Below are positions 48,750 to 61,200 of a DNA stretch of 64,000 nucleotides, one piece after another. The number at the start of each line of letters is the position of its first letter. Positions within the stretch are counted from its first letter, which is position 1. Source of the DNA: Coffea arabica (Eukaryota > Streptophyta > Magnoliopsida > Gentianales > Rubiaceae); NCBI RefSeq assembly GCF_036785885.1, contig NC_092323.1, positions 6,332,501 to 6,396,500 of the forward strand, read 5' to 3'. The notes beneath the pieces are model-generated. The model saw nothing but the letters and a program-made list of their open reading frames with translations, ran no database searches and was not told the DNA's origin. Position numbers and translations under genes: made by a program.

Positions 48750-49110
48750 GGCCCTTTTAGAGTTGCGATGACTTCATTGAAAAGCGTTTCACCTAATAGA
48801 AGCGCTTATTAAATATATTGTTTGGGTTTATATTCAATAAGTACTTATTATATTGATTTTTAAATGCATTTATCTCTTTATTTAGTTTAAAATAGAGGAT
48901 GAAATGGTTAAATATAATAGTTTATTTTTTAAAATATAAAAATCACTCTAAAAGCACTAAATATGATTTTTCTTCTTAAATGTACTTTTAACACAAAAAA
49001 CTTCACTCCTGATTTTAATTTTATAGGATGATACTTATTAAACGTCTCAAAAGTACATTTTAGCATCCAAAAGTGATTTTTATTAAAAATATTGCAACTC
49101 CAAACGGCCC
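48750..49110. mobile_element. MITE, family of the 7461 element (copy 2)
   Basis: The ends GGCCCTTTTAGAGTTGC and GCAACTCCAAACGGCCC are inverted. Internal blocks TATTTATCTCTTTATTTAGT and TCCTGATTTTAATTTTATAGGATGAT correspond to the 7461 copy. It is more diverged and about 36 bp shorter. A (TA)20 run follows at 49129-49168. Confidence 0.7.
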
Positions 49111-49124
49111 TTAATCACCTTCTG

Positions 49125-49128
<4 letters not shown>

Positions 49129-49168
<40 letters not shown>
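49129..49168. repeat. (TA)20 microsatellite
   Basis: An uninterrupted 40-base TA run next to the MITE end. Confidence 0.97.
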
Positions 49169-49170
<2 letters not shown>

Positions 49171-51369
49171 TAAGTCTACGTTCAAATAAACCACAGAGTC
49201 TCTAACAGAAAGATGAGAGGATGGAAGAAAGCAACAAATCCTTTGGTGGCAACTGTGGAATTGGAACCGAGGGGCCACTATAAAATGCAATTAAGCAATT
49301 GCGGCGAGACGCAGCATAGCAAAAACGCTCCATTAATATGTAGTATGGAAAAAAAAAAAAACCAACTCTAGAAATGAAAAGGGCAAAAAATTAGAGTAGT
49401 TTACAGTAACAAAAGAATGATGTATGATATGGAACCCACTAGAGAGTGCCCTCAAAGATAGGAACAATGACGAAGTGACCCCATCATCCCCCAAGTGGGC
49501 GGAAGAGGAGACCAAATCAATGACTAGTCGTCTAGTACAGCCGCTGCCGCTGCTGCTGCCGCTGCTGCTGTGTATATATATATATATAAAATATACTTAT
49601 GAGATAAGAAGATAATGGGCGTATTAATGCATTAAGATATATTTAAATACTATTTTTGTTTTAGGACTTATTAAATGTTAGGACAGCCAAAATCGAGGCT
49701 GACGTGGACCGTACTTGTCGTCTACCACTATGGTCTGTTGGCTGATCGCCCAGGAGCCGCAGGAACTACAAGCTGTGTCCTGGATGCTTTGTGACGGGCG
49801 GGCATGTCCCCACGTTCTTGCTGTTCCACACATCACCCTTCGCATTGGGGCTTCTTTGGGAGAACAATTAGACATGGATTGATTGTGTTTGACCTCAATT
49901 TTGCTTCTTTTTATTTTTAAAAAATTGCTTTGTGGGTGTAAATCACTTACCAGAAAGGCAAGCTAGTACCGATTTTCATACGAGTTTTATTTGATGTGAT
50001 TCTCTAATTCTTCATGTTAAACAAACCCGCACACACACATATACGTATATATACATAGTATATATTAAAAAACGATCACTAGAAGAAAATCAAATAGTAC
50101 TAATAGTAGGGGAGGATTAGATAGATTGAATGATATAAACCCTTTCATTTACATAAAAAAAAAAGTAAAAAAATGGCACTAATAGTAGCATCAATTGATT
50201 CGAACTTGTTCAAGCCAAAAAATAAATAAATAAATAAAATAAAATGAAAGAAGGTGGGTACATGGAATGTACGCCTCTTTACACCCCCAAAAGCCGCCTC
50301 TTTCTCTCTCTGTCCTGACCTAAACAGCCCGTTCTCTCCGCCGAAAGGTCCTCTTCCCAAGTAATGGAGGCCGAGATACTGCACCACAGCTCCTCTTCTT
50401 CTTCTTCTTTTATTTGACGGCTTACAGTAGTTTTTCTCCTTGTTAATTAGTTCTCAAAGATATTTATTTTGCATATATTGCAGTAGAAGATGAATTGGTC
50501 ATCATCCTAGAGATATGGAGGACCAGTCCAGAAGGATTTGGTTCGGATGAAGACATTAAATATTTCGGCTTCCACGTAATGCTTATACGGATCTAACTTC
50601 TAAGCAGTCGTATTGTTGTAACAAGGTCAAACTCTGCATCAGCCTGAGATTCCATACTACTAATCCCTGTGGATTGGATTGGTTCCTTACTTTTTTTTTT
50701 TTTTTTTTTAACATCATTTACGATGATGCTCGTCCATATGCATAGGAGGTTGCTAAGTTGTTCGTTTCTTGGGATGATTCCATCGGCAATGGAGGTCAAT
50801 CTTGAACCTGCATTACGTTTACCACACAAGGAAATACTGAGATGTGTCTGAGTAGGAGATCATTTAAAATATTCTTGTAACACACCCTCTTTTCTCTCTC
50901 TTTCGTTCTTTTTCTTTTTTCTCAATAATGTAATGTGTGTTAGATTTAAAAAAATAATTAAAAATAAAATAATAATTTAAAAATATTTATAATGAAAATG
51001 AAATAAATATTTTTAAAAAAATTTTGCTATTGAAAATACACCTACTAAGTTCACTCCAGCTAATTTTGTCCGAGGCATTTGCTAAACGTTTGGATCTTCA
51101 TGACCGTGATACGATGAATATAATCGTGTAATGGGGATAGGCAGGCAAATAAAACTAACAAAATTTGTCTGTGAAACGCCTGCACCATACACATTTCTTT
51201 CAAACAAAAGCAAGCAAGCGGATCAAATCAAAAATCGTCATATTTTATTGTCGCCCTTCGTACCCCTTAGTACGATTAATAGTCGTGTCGTGTGTCATAC
51301 CAAGAACTATACCTGAATTGAACATGAAGCGCATACCGTCATTTTCTAAAGAAAATTTTTTGTATTAAA
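49169..51369. other. Intergenic DNA, no gene
   Basis: A GC-richer patch at 49690-49860 has no recognisable coding content. CTT and CT repeats lie near 50390-50410, and a T run at 50690-50709. Nothing else stands out. Confidence 0.45.
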
Positions 51370-51512
51370 TCTTGTTTGGATTGCATTTTTCATGATTTTT
51401 CGTGAAAAAATTACTGTAGCGATTTGATGTATGTGAGGGAAAAAGGTAATAGGGAAATGTGATCACGGAAAATGACGTAATTTTCCGACGAAAAATCGCA
51501 ATCCAAACAAGA
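51370..51512. mobile_element. MITE with TTGTTTGGATTGC ends (copy 2)
   Basis: The ends TCTTGTTTGGATTGCATTTT and CGCAATCCAAACAAGA are almost perfect inverted copies, and the ends are better preserved than in the 43099 copy. The shared interior is ATTACTGTAGCGATTTGAT. No coding capacity. Confidence 0.8.
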
Positions 51513-52023
51513 CCTTAGTATTTCATAAACATCAAATAATTACGATGCATTCTTCTCTTCTAATAAAAAAAAAACTCAGCAATCTAAATGAGCTGCTAAA
51601 CATTTTTGGCTGATGACTAGAAGTCATCCCCCAGCGATTCTCAGCATCTGCAGTGAAAAATTCACGGAAATGAAAAAACAGACGAGTAGTCGTTGATTTA
51701 TTCATGTTCCAAGTTTCTACAGTTATTACCAGACATGATAACAGAGGGAGAGGGAGAGAAGAGTAGCTAAAACAGAAATGAAGGAATCATCGGCAAACTT
51801 TCATTTTCCCCTCCCCGTCTTGTTGGATCTAACATGCTTTTTAGTAACTAAGATACATAGAGAGGGAAATCCTGTGCCGATGGTTCGCAAAAACTCGCCG
51901 GAATTCAATAATTCCGGGAAAATCTTTCCCACCCTTAAATAAATTTAGAGTAAGGAACCTAAAAATAAAAATAAATACCCCAAAATTAAAAAAAAGGATA
52001 CAGGCATAAATTAATATATTAAC

Positions 52024-52898
52024 CTAATTGAACAAGCTCAAAAGCTTTCGCTCTCTTCCAGTTCCAGCTTGATGATCAGTCGTATTACTCTCGAAGCAAG
52101 TGGTGGTCCCGGACTCTTCAGAATTCATGGAAGGACTACCGAGCCGCCGCTTCTCGGGCAAAAGGCATCGATATTTACCCCCCTCAAAACCGGGTGTTAA
52201 GCTAAGATCAAGATCAGCCAACTGCATCACTTTGACGGCCTGTTCATCCGGCTTGCGTCGCCGTTTCTGCATCTTACTACCGTCCGACGATCTTCCGTAG
52301 AGATAATTGGTGGCATTTATGCTGAAAGGATCTTGATGACGGTGTAGCTTAAACATGTCGGTGGTGCACTCAGATACTGTCTCGTCAAGGTCGGATGAGT
52401 CGCCACCAACGAGGTGATCCGGAATCGCCCGCAAGGTGCCGCCTCGAAGGACCGTCTCCACCGCTGCCTGACAAACCTGCCAATTCCCCGTCCCTAACAA
52501 ACCCACAGCCCCGTTCACAGGATTCACCGTCCTTCCAGCTGCTTCGAATAACAGCGACTGGAATAGAGCTGCTACCAAAATATAAGGAAAAATGATTTCT
52601 TTTTTTTCTTTTTAGGAAAAAAAAAATGTTAAAAAGAAGTAGCAAGTAACGGGGATAGTTGTTTGAAGGAGGGTTCGACTCACAACAGAAATGGAGTATT
52701 TAAGTAAGATTTACCAGGCCTTTGATTTTCAGGGACAGCGGAAATAAAAGACATGAGGCCCGCGCGGCCGAAGAACTTGGCTACAAAGACGGTAGCGTGG
52801 CCTTGAGCTTCGGGGCTTTCAATCCATTGCAAACATGGCCGAAGAATGCAGTTCTCACTGCAACCCTTTCGAAGAACTCGGCATCCATTGCAGCTCAT
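52024..52898 (-). CDS. LBD37/38/39: LOB-domain transcription factor, class II (LBD37/38/39 type)
   Basis: Two exons, 52898-52715 (184 nt) and 52568-52024 (545 nt), joined by a GT-AG intron at 52714-52569, encode 242 aa. The LOB domain has the zinc motif [15 protein letters not shown] (C-x2-C-x6-C-x3-C, residues 3-17) and the GAS-like block [18 protein letters not shown]. The joined sequence [16 protein letters not shown] fits class II proteins, which lack the class I coiled coil. A basic cluster (KRRRK, about 163-167) could be a nuclear signal, and LDLSL at 181-185 is an EAR-type repression motif. Arabidopsis relatives repress anthocyanin and nitrate-response genes. Residue 87 is Gly (GLLGTGNW), where the family normally has Trp. 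An intron at the RP|A junction is standard for the family. A possible TATA-like TTTATATAC lies near 53170. Confidence 0.92.
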
Positions 52899-53909
52899 GA
52901 TGTTTGCTTCCTTACTTGTAGGTGTATATTTCAGGAGTCAGGACATGAAAAGGAAAGGAAATAAATTTGAGAGGGAAGAAGGAAGAAAAAAAGCGATCGA
53001 TTATCGTGTGCTAGCTAGAGCTATCTAGCTAGCTATCTAACTAAAAGTCGTTAAGATGAAGTAGAATTTGAGCACCAGAGGAATACAAGAGACTGCTGCG
53101 TTGGCCGCAAGAAACAGGAAGAGAGAGAGAGATTTAAGCAGGGAGAGGAAAACGAGGGGCGTGTTGTATATAAAGAGAGGAGAAGAGAGAAGGTGTGGAG
53201 CTGAAGTTGTTAGCACTTAGCAGTAAGTGTGTGCGTTTTTATTCTTATTCTTGGAAATTTTAAACTTTTAGACTAGAGAGGTGGGAAGTTTAGGTAAAAA
53301 CGGTGGTGGGGCTCGTTGGGTAATGAAATTGAGCGGGGAGTGGGGAGAGAGCAAGACACTAGGAAAGAGTGACGCTGGGTGTATGTGCGTGTGGTTGGGT
53401 TAGATTCCAAAGTATTGGGCAATAGCGGCTCCGTGTCTCCGCGGATGGCTGTCCCTCAGCCGTTGGATTCCCTTTCTCGTGTCAGGATTTTGATATCTTA
53501 TCACTTTCCACGACCAGAGGAGGAAAATACGTAATGCTACTGCTACCCAATCACTTTCATTTTTCAAATAAAATACTAATTCTTTTGTTTATGGGTTTTT
53601 TTTCCCTTTCCTTTCCTTTCCTTCCTTCCATTCTTTCTTTCTTTCTTTCTAGTGGAAAACGTACGTCTACTAGTGTCGCGTCTGGGAGACAAGGTCCACT
53701 AGTTTTCATCTGACAGAGGAGAGGAGGATGGTGCAGTGGATATTTGTATATGTTTTTATTTATTTTTCCCACCCCCTTCTCTCAATCTCAATAGATTCAG
53801 TGCAGCTAAGCCACAAAATAATTAATTGTCGCTGTGGATGTATTTGCAACGCACTTGGGGTGTTGGATTTCTCGTTTGTTGTTTCTTTTCACCGCAGACA
53901 TGAATTCTC
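52899..53909. other. Upstream region of the LBD gene, no other gene
   Basis: Contains GA-rich and CT-rich stretches (53100-53140, 53610-53650) likely to lie in the leader and promoter. I see no coding frame. Confidence 0.5.
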
Positions 53910-54153
53910 TGTTTGGGTTCACTAGTTTTTTAAAAATTAATTTTTTAAATATTATAAAAGTTTTTAACAAAATACTCTAAAAAATAATCTAAATTTTTTT
54001 TAATATTCAAAAAAATCTCAAAATATATTTTAAAAACTCTACTACATTTAAATATTTCAAAATATTTTCTAAAAATATCTCAAAATATACTTAAAAAACT
54101 CTGTTATAGTAAAATTTTTCAAAAACACCCCAAAAAATAACTAATCCAAACGG
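53910..54153. mobile_element. AT-rich MITE with GTTTGGAT-type ends (copy B)
   Basis: The left end TGTTTGGGTTCACTAGTTTT and the complement of the right end CGTTTGGATTAGTTATTTTT are alike. The interior repeats AAAATATTTC / AAAAATATCTCAAAATATA blocks, also found in the 13084 copy in inverse order. Edges approximate. Confidence 0.55.
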
Positions 54154-54881
54154 AGTGATGACACCACATATCATGAATTCTTATTGCTACCAGAGAGTAT
54201 ATTTAGTCCGTTTGGAGTTAGCCAAATGTTTTCAGTCATTCCAGTTTAAAAATGAAATGCCATGCGGACGGTCAATTTTGTAGAAGCCGGTCTATTCTGA
54301 GTTCTCAAATCACGGGTACAATGCTTGTACAACATGAGATTGGGCTTTGAAAATGAAAATTGAAAGAAACAGGCGTGACTTTCTGGCTTTATGGGCTAGG
54401 CCCTTGTGGCCCTTTCCGCTACTTGCAACTTGAAGTTTGTCGTTATGCTTCACAAGTCAATTGCAACTTCTCAAGTGGGGGGGGCGGGCTAAGGCCGGAT
54501 GGATAAGGATGCCACGTCCGCCTAGCCGAAAGAAAATGACCCTCCCCTTCGTCGCCTTCCGCAACCGCCGTTAAAATAACTAGCAAATGAATAAAAGATT
54601 AAATTCCTAAAGTATTTACTCTTTCGTGAAATTTGTCCCGACTCTTGAGACTTTATCTAAAACACCTTTTGGTTTCTTTCTCCCATCGTTTTCTTTTCTT
54701 CTTCTTCTTCTTCTTGCTAACACAAGGACCTTGTCTTAGATTGTGTCCGCAACTGGACAAAGAATTTTGTAATTAAACAAAGCTAGATTCACATTAGGAA
54801 CGAAGGCAAAGTTTCTTGTACTTGGAATAAACTCGAACCATGTTTGCTCCACAATACACTGACCAAAAAAGTTCTTTAGCA

Positions 54882-55424
54882 TAGGGGTGTGCATCGAATT
54901 CGAATTCGGTAATTCGGAAGTTTGAATTCGGAATTTTTCGAAATTTTGGTACCTGGTAATTCGACCGAATTCGATTTCGAATTCACCAATTCCGAATTCG
55001 AATTCGTACCGAATTCAATTCGGAATTCGGTAAATTCCGATTTCACCGATTTCACCGAATTCGGAAAAATTTATATATTATTATATAATATAAAATTTAT
55101 AATAATATATAATATTATATAAATTTTATAAAATTTATATTATATTATATTATATTATATTATATAAATTTTATATAATATTATATAGTATAAATTTTAT
55201 ATTACATGTATAAAAAATATATTTATATATTAAAAACGAATTTGAAATCGAAATCGGAAATTCCGATTTGAAAAACTCCATTACCGAATTCGAACCAAAT
55301 TCGAAATATATGAATTCGGAAAATCCGAATTCGATTCCGATTTCCGATTTACCGATTTCGAAAATTCCGAATTCAATTCGAATTCGGTCGGTAAATCGGA
55401 ATTTTTCGATTTTGCACACCCCTA
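54882..55424. mobile_element. hAT MITE with perfect 8-bp target duplication
   Basis: The 12-bp ends TAGGGGTGTGCA and TGCACACCCCTA are perfect inverted repeats. They are flanked by the 8-bp duplication CTTTAGCA at 54874-54881 and 55425-55432, as expected for hAT elements. Sub-terminal arms are full of GAATTCGAATTCGG-type repeats, and the 130-bp core is TATATTA-rich. The whole 543 bp can fold back on itself. No coding capacity; the short open frames inside are by-products of the repeats. Confidence 0.95.
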
Positions 55425-55432
55425 CTTTAGCA

Positions 55433-57609
55433 TATCGTAGTCCAGTTTTTGACAAGAATGTGTGAATTTGCAGCTTGCTTTAGGTATTACGTACCCGACT
55501 TCTAACAAGCACGCTTGAGAAAATGAGTTTTTTTTCTCCCCAAAGAAAAGAAAAGAAGAGGTAGAATTTAAGATGCATGGAGGAAAAAGAGGAGAGCAAT
55601 TTACACACACGAGTTCTAAATTCAAAAATTACAACCTCATTCGCTAAACTAATTAGGCCTCCTCAACTCGAGAAAATGAAATTCTAAAACCAAAATATGC
55701 GTCGTCCCTTTCCCGCTTGGCTTTGCAATTTGCAATTTGCAATTTGCATGGCAGGGCACATAATATTATATTATTGTGTTCTCAAATTAGAATTAAATAA
55801 ATTATATGTGGCTCCATAAAGATTTCAAAGCTTTTATTGTTGTGACCTGGCCACTCCGGGGACGGTGATTCTCTCAGTTCAAATGCAGTCATTAATTAGA
55901 TCGCAATTGCAAAGTCAAGAATAATTCTTACCCAAAAATAAAAATAAAAAAATGACGAGAGTCGAGAGTAGTTCATGGCATGAGGAGAAGATTCATTTAG
56001 CCACAGCACTCGAGCTTGACCTGGACTTTTGGTCAATGATTAGTAACTGGAATCCTACATGAGCGAGACCCCATCGCAATTATAAAGGTAGGGTACAGGC
56101 CATTTCTTGCTACTGTTTTTTTAGTTTATCATTCCAGTACCATTAATTCTTCTGCAATCAGAATAGAATTACAGCTCAAACTCGAAGAAGTTTACGACTT
56201 GCTGCCTGCATCTCCAAGTCCCTCTTCCACCTTCTTCTCTGTTTGCTGTATATAAAGATAAATAACAGAACACAAGAACCTCCTGCGCGCATGCTGCGCG
56301 TAAACTAATTGCGCGCAGGACCATTGATGGTATACGTCGTCTCCTCTTATCCATTTAAGTTAATCTTCTTTGTGCTTTTGCGACTGTAAGAGGCCGCCGG
56401 CAAACGAACGTACATCAGAAAAAACCTAACGGTGAAGCTTTTCGCGAGAGTCCTCAATATGTTTTATTCTAACTCTAACAAAACAAAAACCGATGGCTTT
56501 CCTCTTAATTGCCGGCCCAGGAAACCAACGCATGTCCCCACCGCGTGCTCGCATCCGCTGTTTGGTACGCGTGCCTCCGAGGCTTCACTGCATTTGGATC
56601 ATTCATGGTCTGTTCACTGCATCCTTCTTGTCAACTGTCAATGCTTGAAACGATAGCTAGGTTCCCTTTTATTTTTGCCTTTTTTCCGCAAGCAGAAAAC
56701 ATTCAAAATCAGGATAGTAAGAATGTGGATACGATCGATCATCACAATTTGGACATGATCAAACCACCACCAAGACTGCCTTGAGGAGATCAACAACTAA
56801 ACTATATATATATATTGTCTTACGAGGATGTAAAAAAAGGAAAAAGAGAGAGAAGCCAATTGCATCATCATCTGCTTAGACTAATTATGTTCGAAAAGAC
56901 AAAGGATCTAGGCAATATCCATCAGATCGGGATTTGCGGGTACTTTCTACGGGTAATTTGGATTTAGCTCGAACCACCGATTTCCCTTCCAAAATGATGA
57001 GAGTACTGAAAATCAAGCCATTCCACCTGTTCCCCCAGCATTTGCGCAAATAAAGTTACTATAAAGCAACCCTTTCAGATAAATATAAGCATCCATCCGT
57101 CATTTGTCTTCACATTTTTTTAATTCAATATTGGAATCCTTGATCCAATCAAACCAACTCTGATCATAATACAATAAGGTTTCCGTCAATTAGATTTGTA
57201 ATTATTCCTTCAAAGATGGAACGGCTAAAATTCCCACGTAAGGGATTAGCAAAGCTTTTGTGGGTGCCGATACTAGAAATGAGTAGTAGCGTGGTAGGAC
57301 GGACCAGTCACTATTGTTGTTGTTGTTGTTGTAGACTTGTAGTTGAGTCCAGCCTTGAATGATAGAAAATATCAATATTGATGTTGCAAATATCAAACTG
57401 AAATAAAATCGGTCCACCATCCAACAAATTGGGGAGGGTGTAAAATTTCAATGTGGTGCCAAATCATGGCTGTCAACACGTTACATCTGAAAGTGATCGT
57501 TAAGATGATCCAATGAATCGCGCCACTGGCTGATTAAATTACCAACATTTTTTTTCATTTAACTGTGTCCGATTTGTGAAAGACGTTTAGAGTTGAGTAA
57601 AGCACCACC
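55433..57609. other. Intergenic DNA and promoter of the formamidase gene
   Basis: No gene is recognised. A palindromic GCGCGC / TGCGCG patch lies near 56284-56318 and a (TTG)n run near 57313-57332. The region just before 57610 should contain the promoter of the first formamidase exon. Confidence 0.45.
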
Positions 57610-57828
57610 ATGACTTCACACGGTTCTAGACTAGTGATTCCTGTTGATGTGAAGAAGAAGCCATGGGAACAAAAGCTTCCGCTTCACAACAGGTGGCATC
57701 CGGCAATACCGCCAGTTGCAGAGGTTAAAACTGGAGAGCTATTCAGGGTTGAGATGGTCGATTTCAGCGGGGGTGGGATCACAAAAGAATATACAGCTTA
57801 TGATATCAAGCATGCGGATCCCTCAGGC
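57610..57828 (+). CDS. Extra first coding exon of formamidase (alternative exon or truncated duplicate)
   Basis: ATG plus 73 codons (MTSHGSRLVIPVDVKKKPWE to AYDIKHADPSG), then a good donor (GGC|GTGAGT). It is a clear homologue of the first coding exon at 58277 (shared VDVKKKPWEQKLPLHNRWHP / VDLKKKPGEQMQPLHNRWHP and IPPVAEVK). The length is exactly the same (219 nt) and the donor phase is the same (0). It could thus splice in frame to exon 2 at 58829. No further formamidase exons exist between here and 58277. It is either an alternative first exon with its own promoter or the remains of a tandem duplicate whose later exons were lost. Confidence 0.7.
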
Positions 57829-58276
57829 GTGAGTTCCCCCTTCTGATTTTCTTGTATCATACTTATTTCATCACCATGTGAAAGCAACTGTTGGAAGCAA
57901 TAAGCTGCAAGTTATCTCTTAAAGAAAACCCATGACTCAACTGTGTAGCTAAATTACAGTTCTGGTCTAAAAGCCATTGACAGTTTTTTTTTTTTTTTTT
58001 TTTTTAAAGTAAAAGGGTAATGATAAAATATCACAGAAACTTAAAACTATGAACTTTTAATTATCCTGCTTACCGATAAGAGATTTTTTCCATTTTCAAC
58101 GGTCATTGTCCTTTACCCTAAGGTTGATGGGGGACCATTTGGAAAATTGTCACTCCTGCCTTCTCTCAGCTACCGCAGCTTTGAGAACAATTTTCAGCTA
58201 CCTAAGGCTCTGTTGATAAAACTTAAAAGAATAAACTACACCTGAGTGTGCATGATAGTTATAGAGCAACTCATAC

Positions 58277-61200
58277 ATGGCTCCTCCAACTCCAAGAAGA
58301 GTTGCAACTGTGGACCTAAAGAAGAAACCAGGGGAGCAGATGCAACCCCTTCACAACCGTTGGCATCCAGAGATACCACCGGTGGCTGAGGTCAAGTCGG
58401 GTGAGGTATTCACAATAGAGATGCTAGATTGGACAGGAGGTGCAATCAAAGATGACAATTCTGCTGTTGATATAAAAATTTTAGACCTATCAGTTGTAAG
58501 TACAAAGCTTCTAGTTTAACCACAGCTTACGCCGCTACAACTCTCCCCAAACAAGTGATTTTAAAACAGTTTGAACTTAATATGGCAAGTAAAACAGGAA
58601 TGACTAACTAGGTACTACATCAAGAGAAAATCCGTCCACCGTATATTTATTTCCTTTCATATGATCGAATATGTACCCGAAAGTGTACTTCGCCACTTGG
58701 AACGATTTTACAGATTTGATCCCGCCTATAAATTTTTCATCTCGAAACTGATGTTCTCTATGAGAGACAACAGTGCAGAATTCTGTACCAGCTACTTACT
58801 AGTTATGGCTCGTTGAGATCTGGCTCAGGTACACTATCTTAGTGGACCAATCAAGGTCACTGACGCAGATGGGATTCCAGCCAAGCCAGGTGATCTTCTT
58901 GCAGTTGAAATTTGCAACTTGGGTCCCCTTCCTGGCGATGAATGGGGCTTCACTGCAATATTCGATAGAGAGAATGGCGGAGGATTTCTGACTGACCATT
59001 TTCCAAATGCAACTAAAGCTATTTGGTACTTTGAAGGAATATATGCTTACTCTCCTCATATACCAGGTATGTCGTGCTTGAGTTTTATTTGTCGGCAAGA
59101 CCAGCACGGGCATGTATTCTGATCATGACTGATTTCCGGTTTGATGGGGCACTTACCGAGCATAGGAGTAAGGTTTCCAGGTTTAACCCACCCTGGAATA
59201 ATAGGAACCGCGCCCTCCATGGAACTCCTTACTATATGGAATGAAAGAGAGAGAACCCTTGAAGAAACTGGTCTTCATTCTCTGAAATTATGTGAGGTAT
59301 TGCATGCACGACCACTGGCAAACTTACCATCAACCAAAGGCTGCGTTCTTGGCAAGGTATGACTCAATGGATATATAACCAACGTAAACGTTAGGTCCCA
59401 TAAAGTTTTAGCCCCAGTTAAAGATGTCTGCTTTGCTCTGATGTAATTTCTAGTGTGTTGAAAAATTTAAGGTCCATTCTCTTGCTAGTCAGCACTAAAT
59501 AAAATGAGAACTAAATAGCTTCGTATAGCAAAGAACTAATCCGGCTCCCCATTGCATGTAGATTCAAGACGGAACACCTGAATGGGAAAAGATTGCTCGG
59601 GAAGCAGCAAGGACTATTCCTGGAAGAGAAAATGGAGGGAATTGTGACATCAAAAACCTGAGCAGAGGTTCAAAAGTTTACCTTCCAGTCTTCGTAGAAG
59701 GAGCAAATCTGAGTACTGGAGATATGCACTTCTCCCAAGGTGATGGGGAGGTGGCATTCTGCGGGGCAATTGAGATGAGTGGTTTTCTAGAACTCAAGTA
59801 CTTTCATGCTCGATCTCAGTAATTAGTCTTTCCTGCTTAAAATCCAGGCATCAAACTTGAGACTTTTAGAGAATACTTTGTCCAATAACGGTTAAGAAGG
59901 GATTTTAGAAGAAGTTTATACAAATTGAATTCGGGTGCTTTTTGTTGGGGTGGTGGGGGGAGCTGCTTCCTGGGACAAGAAAACTCGAGACCGTAGCTTG
60001 AGTCCCATTTCATGACTTCTGTTTTGCCATCATCGAAACTACGACAGATAAAAATTATTACAGTTTGACAGTCTTAAAGCAAATAAGAACCATACTTGAT
60101 AACATTTAGATAATAACTGCTCATTTCCAATTAACTAAGTGCATATCTAAGAGACGGAGAGTGAGAGATTAAGGTGAAAACATCCATTATCAGCTTACTC
60201 AATGGATTGATTATCATTATTAATCAAATATTGGCAGCAAACTTGTGACTGATGAAACACACATAAATAGAATTGTTGGGTGATATATATCATAAACTGC
60301 AGTAATTTTTTTTTTTTTTGGTCTAAACTGCAGTAATTGCCAGACAAGAAATTCTATATTGTGTTCAGAAATTAGGGTTTGTTTGGTCGGTATGTTTGTC
60401 TCAAATTTTACTGTAGAATGCTGTTGATTGTTTTAGGAAAATGTTGGTATTTGTCCAAAACACTCAAAAGCACCTATTTTTCCACAAAACTCCCTAGATC
60501 CTCCCCCTGCCGTTCTGCCACCCACCACCATCAACTACCTCTGCCATTGATCCCCTATTTAATGTTTTTTTTTTCCAAAACTTGTGTCTGTTTCAGAGTT
60601 TGTAGATTGTGTATTAGACAAATTTTGTCTTTTTAAAACAGGGTGATAACACCTGTCAAACAGACCCTAGATTTAACAAAAAGTATTCCCCTCCTTTAAG
60701 CGGAAAGGGCAAGGGAGCAGCAATAACAAGACAAGAAGTTAAAGAAATAGAACTATAGCAAATTAAAATTTGAAGAACCCTAGTGTAAACACAATAGAGG
60801 AGATCTACACTAAATAGCACCGAAACACTCGAGTCGATATTCCTGAAAGTTGTCCAAAGATCCAATATGTTACTGCATGCTTTGGACACCTTAGACAATC
60901 TTCAAACCCTCCAAACAATCGATAATGGCCATGCAGTTATGTATGTTTTTCCTCTTTCTCCAAATTTATCTGGCATCTTGTTAATTGCTATCAGATGTGA
61001 GATCATAAGAGATGGCATGAAACAGTACCTCACTCCTATGGGGCCTACTCCCCTGCATGTCAATCCTATATTTGAGATAGGCCCTGTTGAACCAAGGTTT
61101 TCTGAATGGTTGGTGTTTGAGGGCATCAGCGTGGATGAAAGTGGGAGACAACACTTCCTTGATGCCAGCGTTGCTTATAAACGAGCAGTGCTGAATGCAA

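Noticed and set aside
49690..49860. GC-richer patch with a 65-codon minus frame
   Set aside because: No recognisable protein or RNA feature and no repeat partner in the window.
54922..55465. Frames of 65-94 codons made of NSE/IPNSI-like repeats
   Set aside because: By-products of the GAATTC-rich arms of the hAT MITE.
59798..59822. Stop codon after LELKYFHARSQ in formamidase
   Set aside because: It lies in intron 4. The donor at 59798 and the acceptor before 60995 join LELK to CEIIRDGMK in frame.
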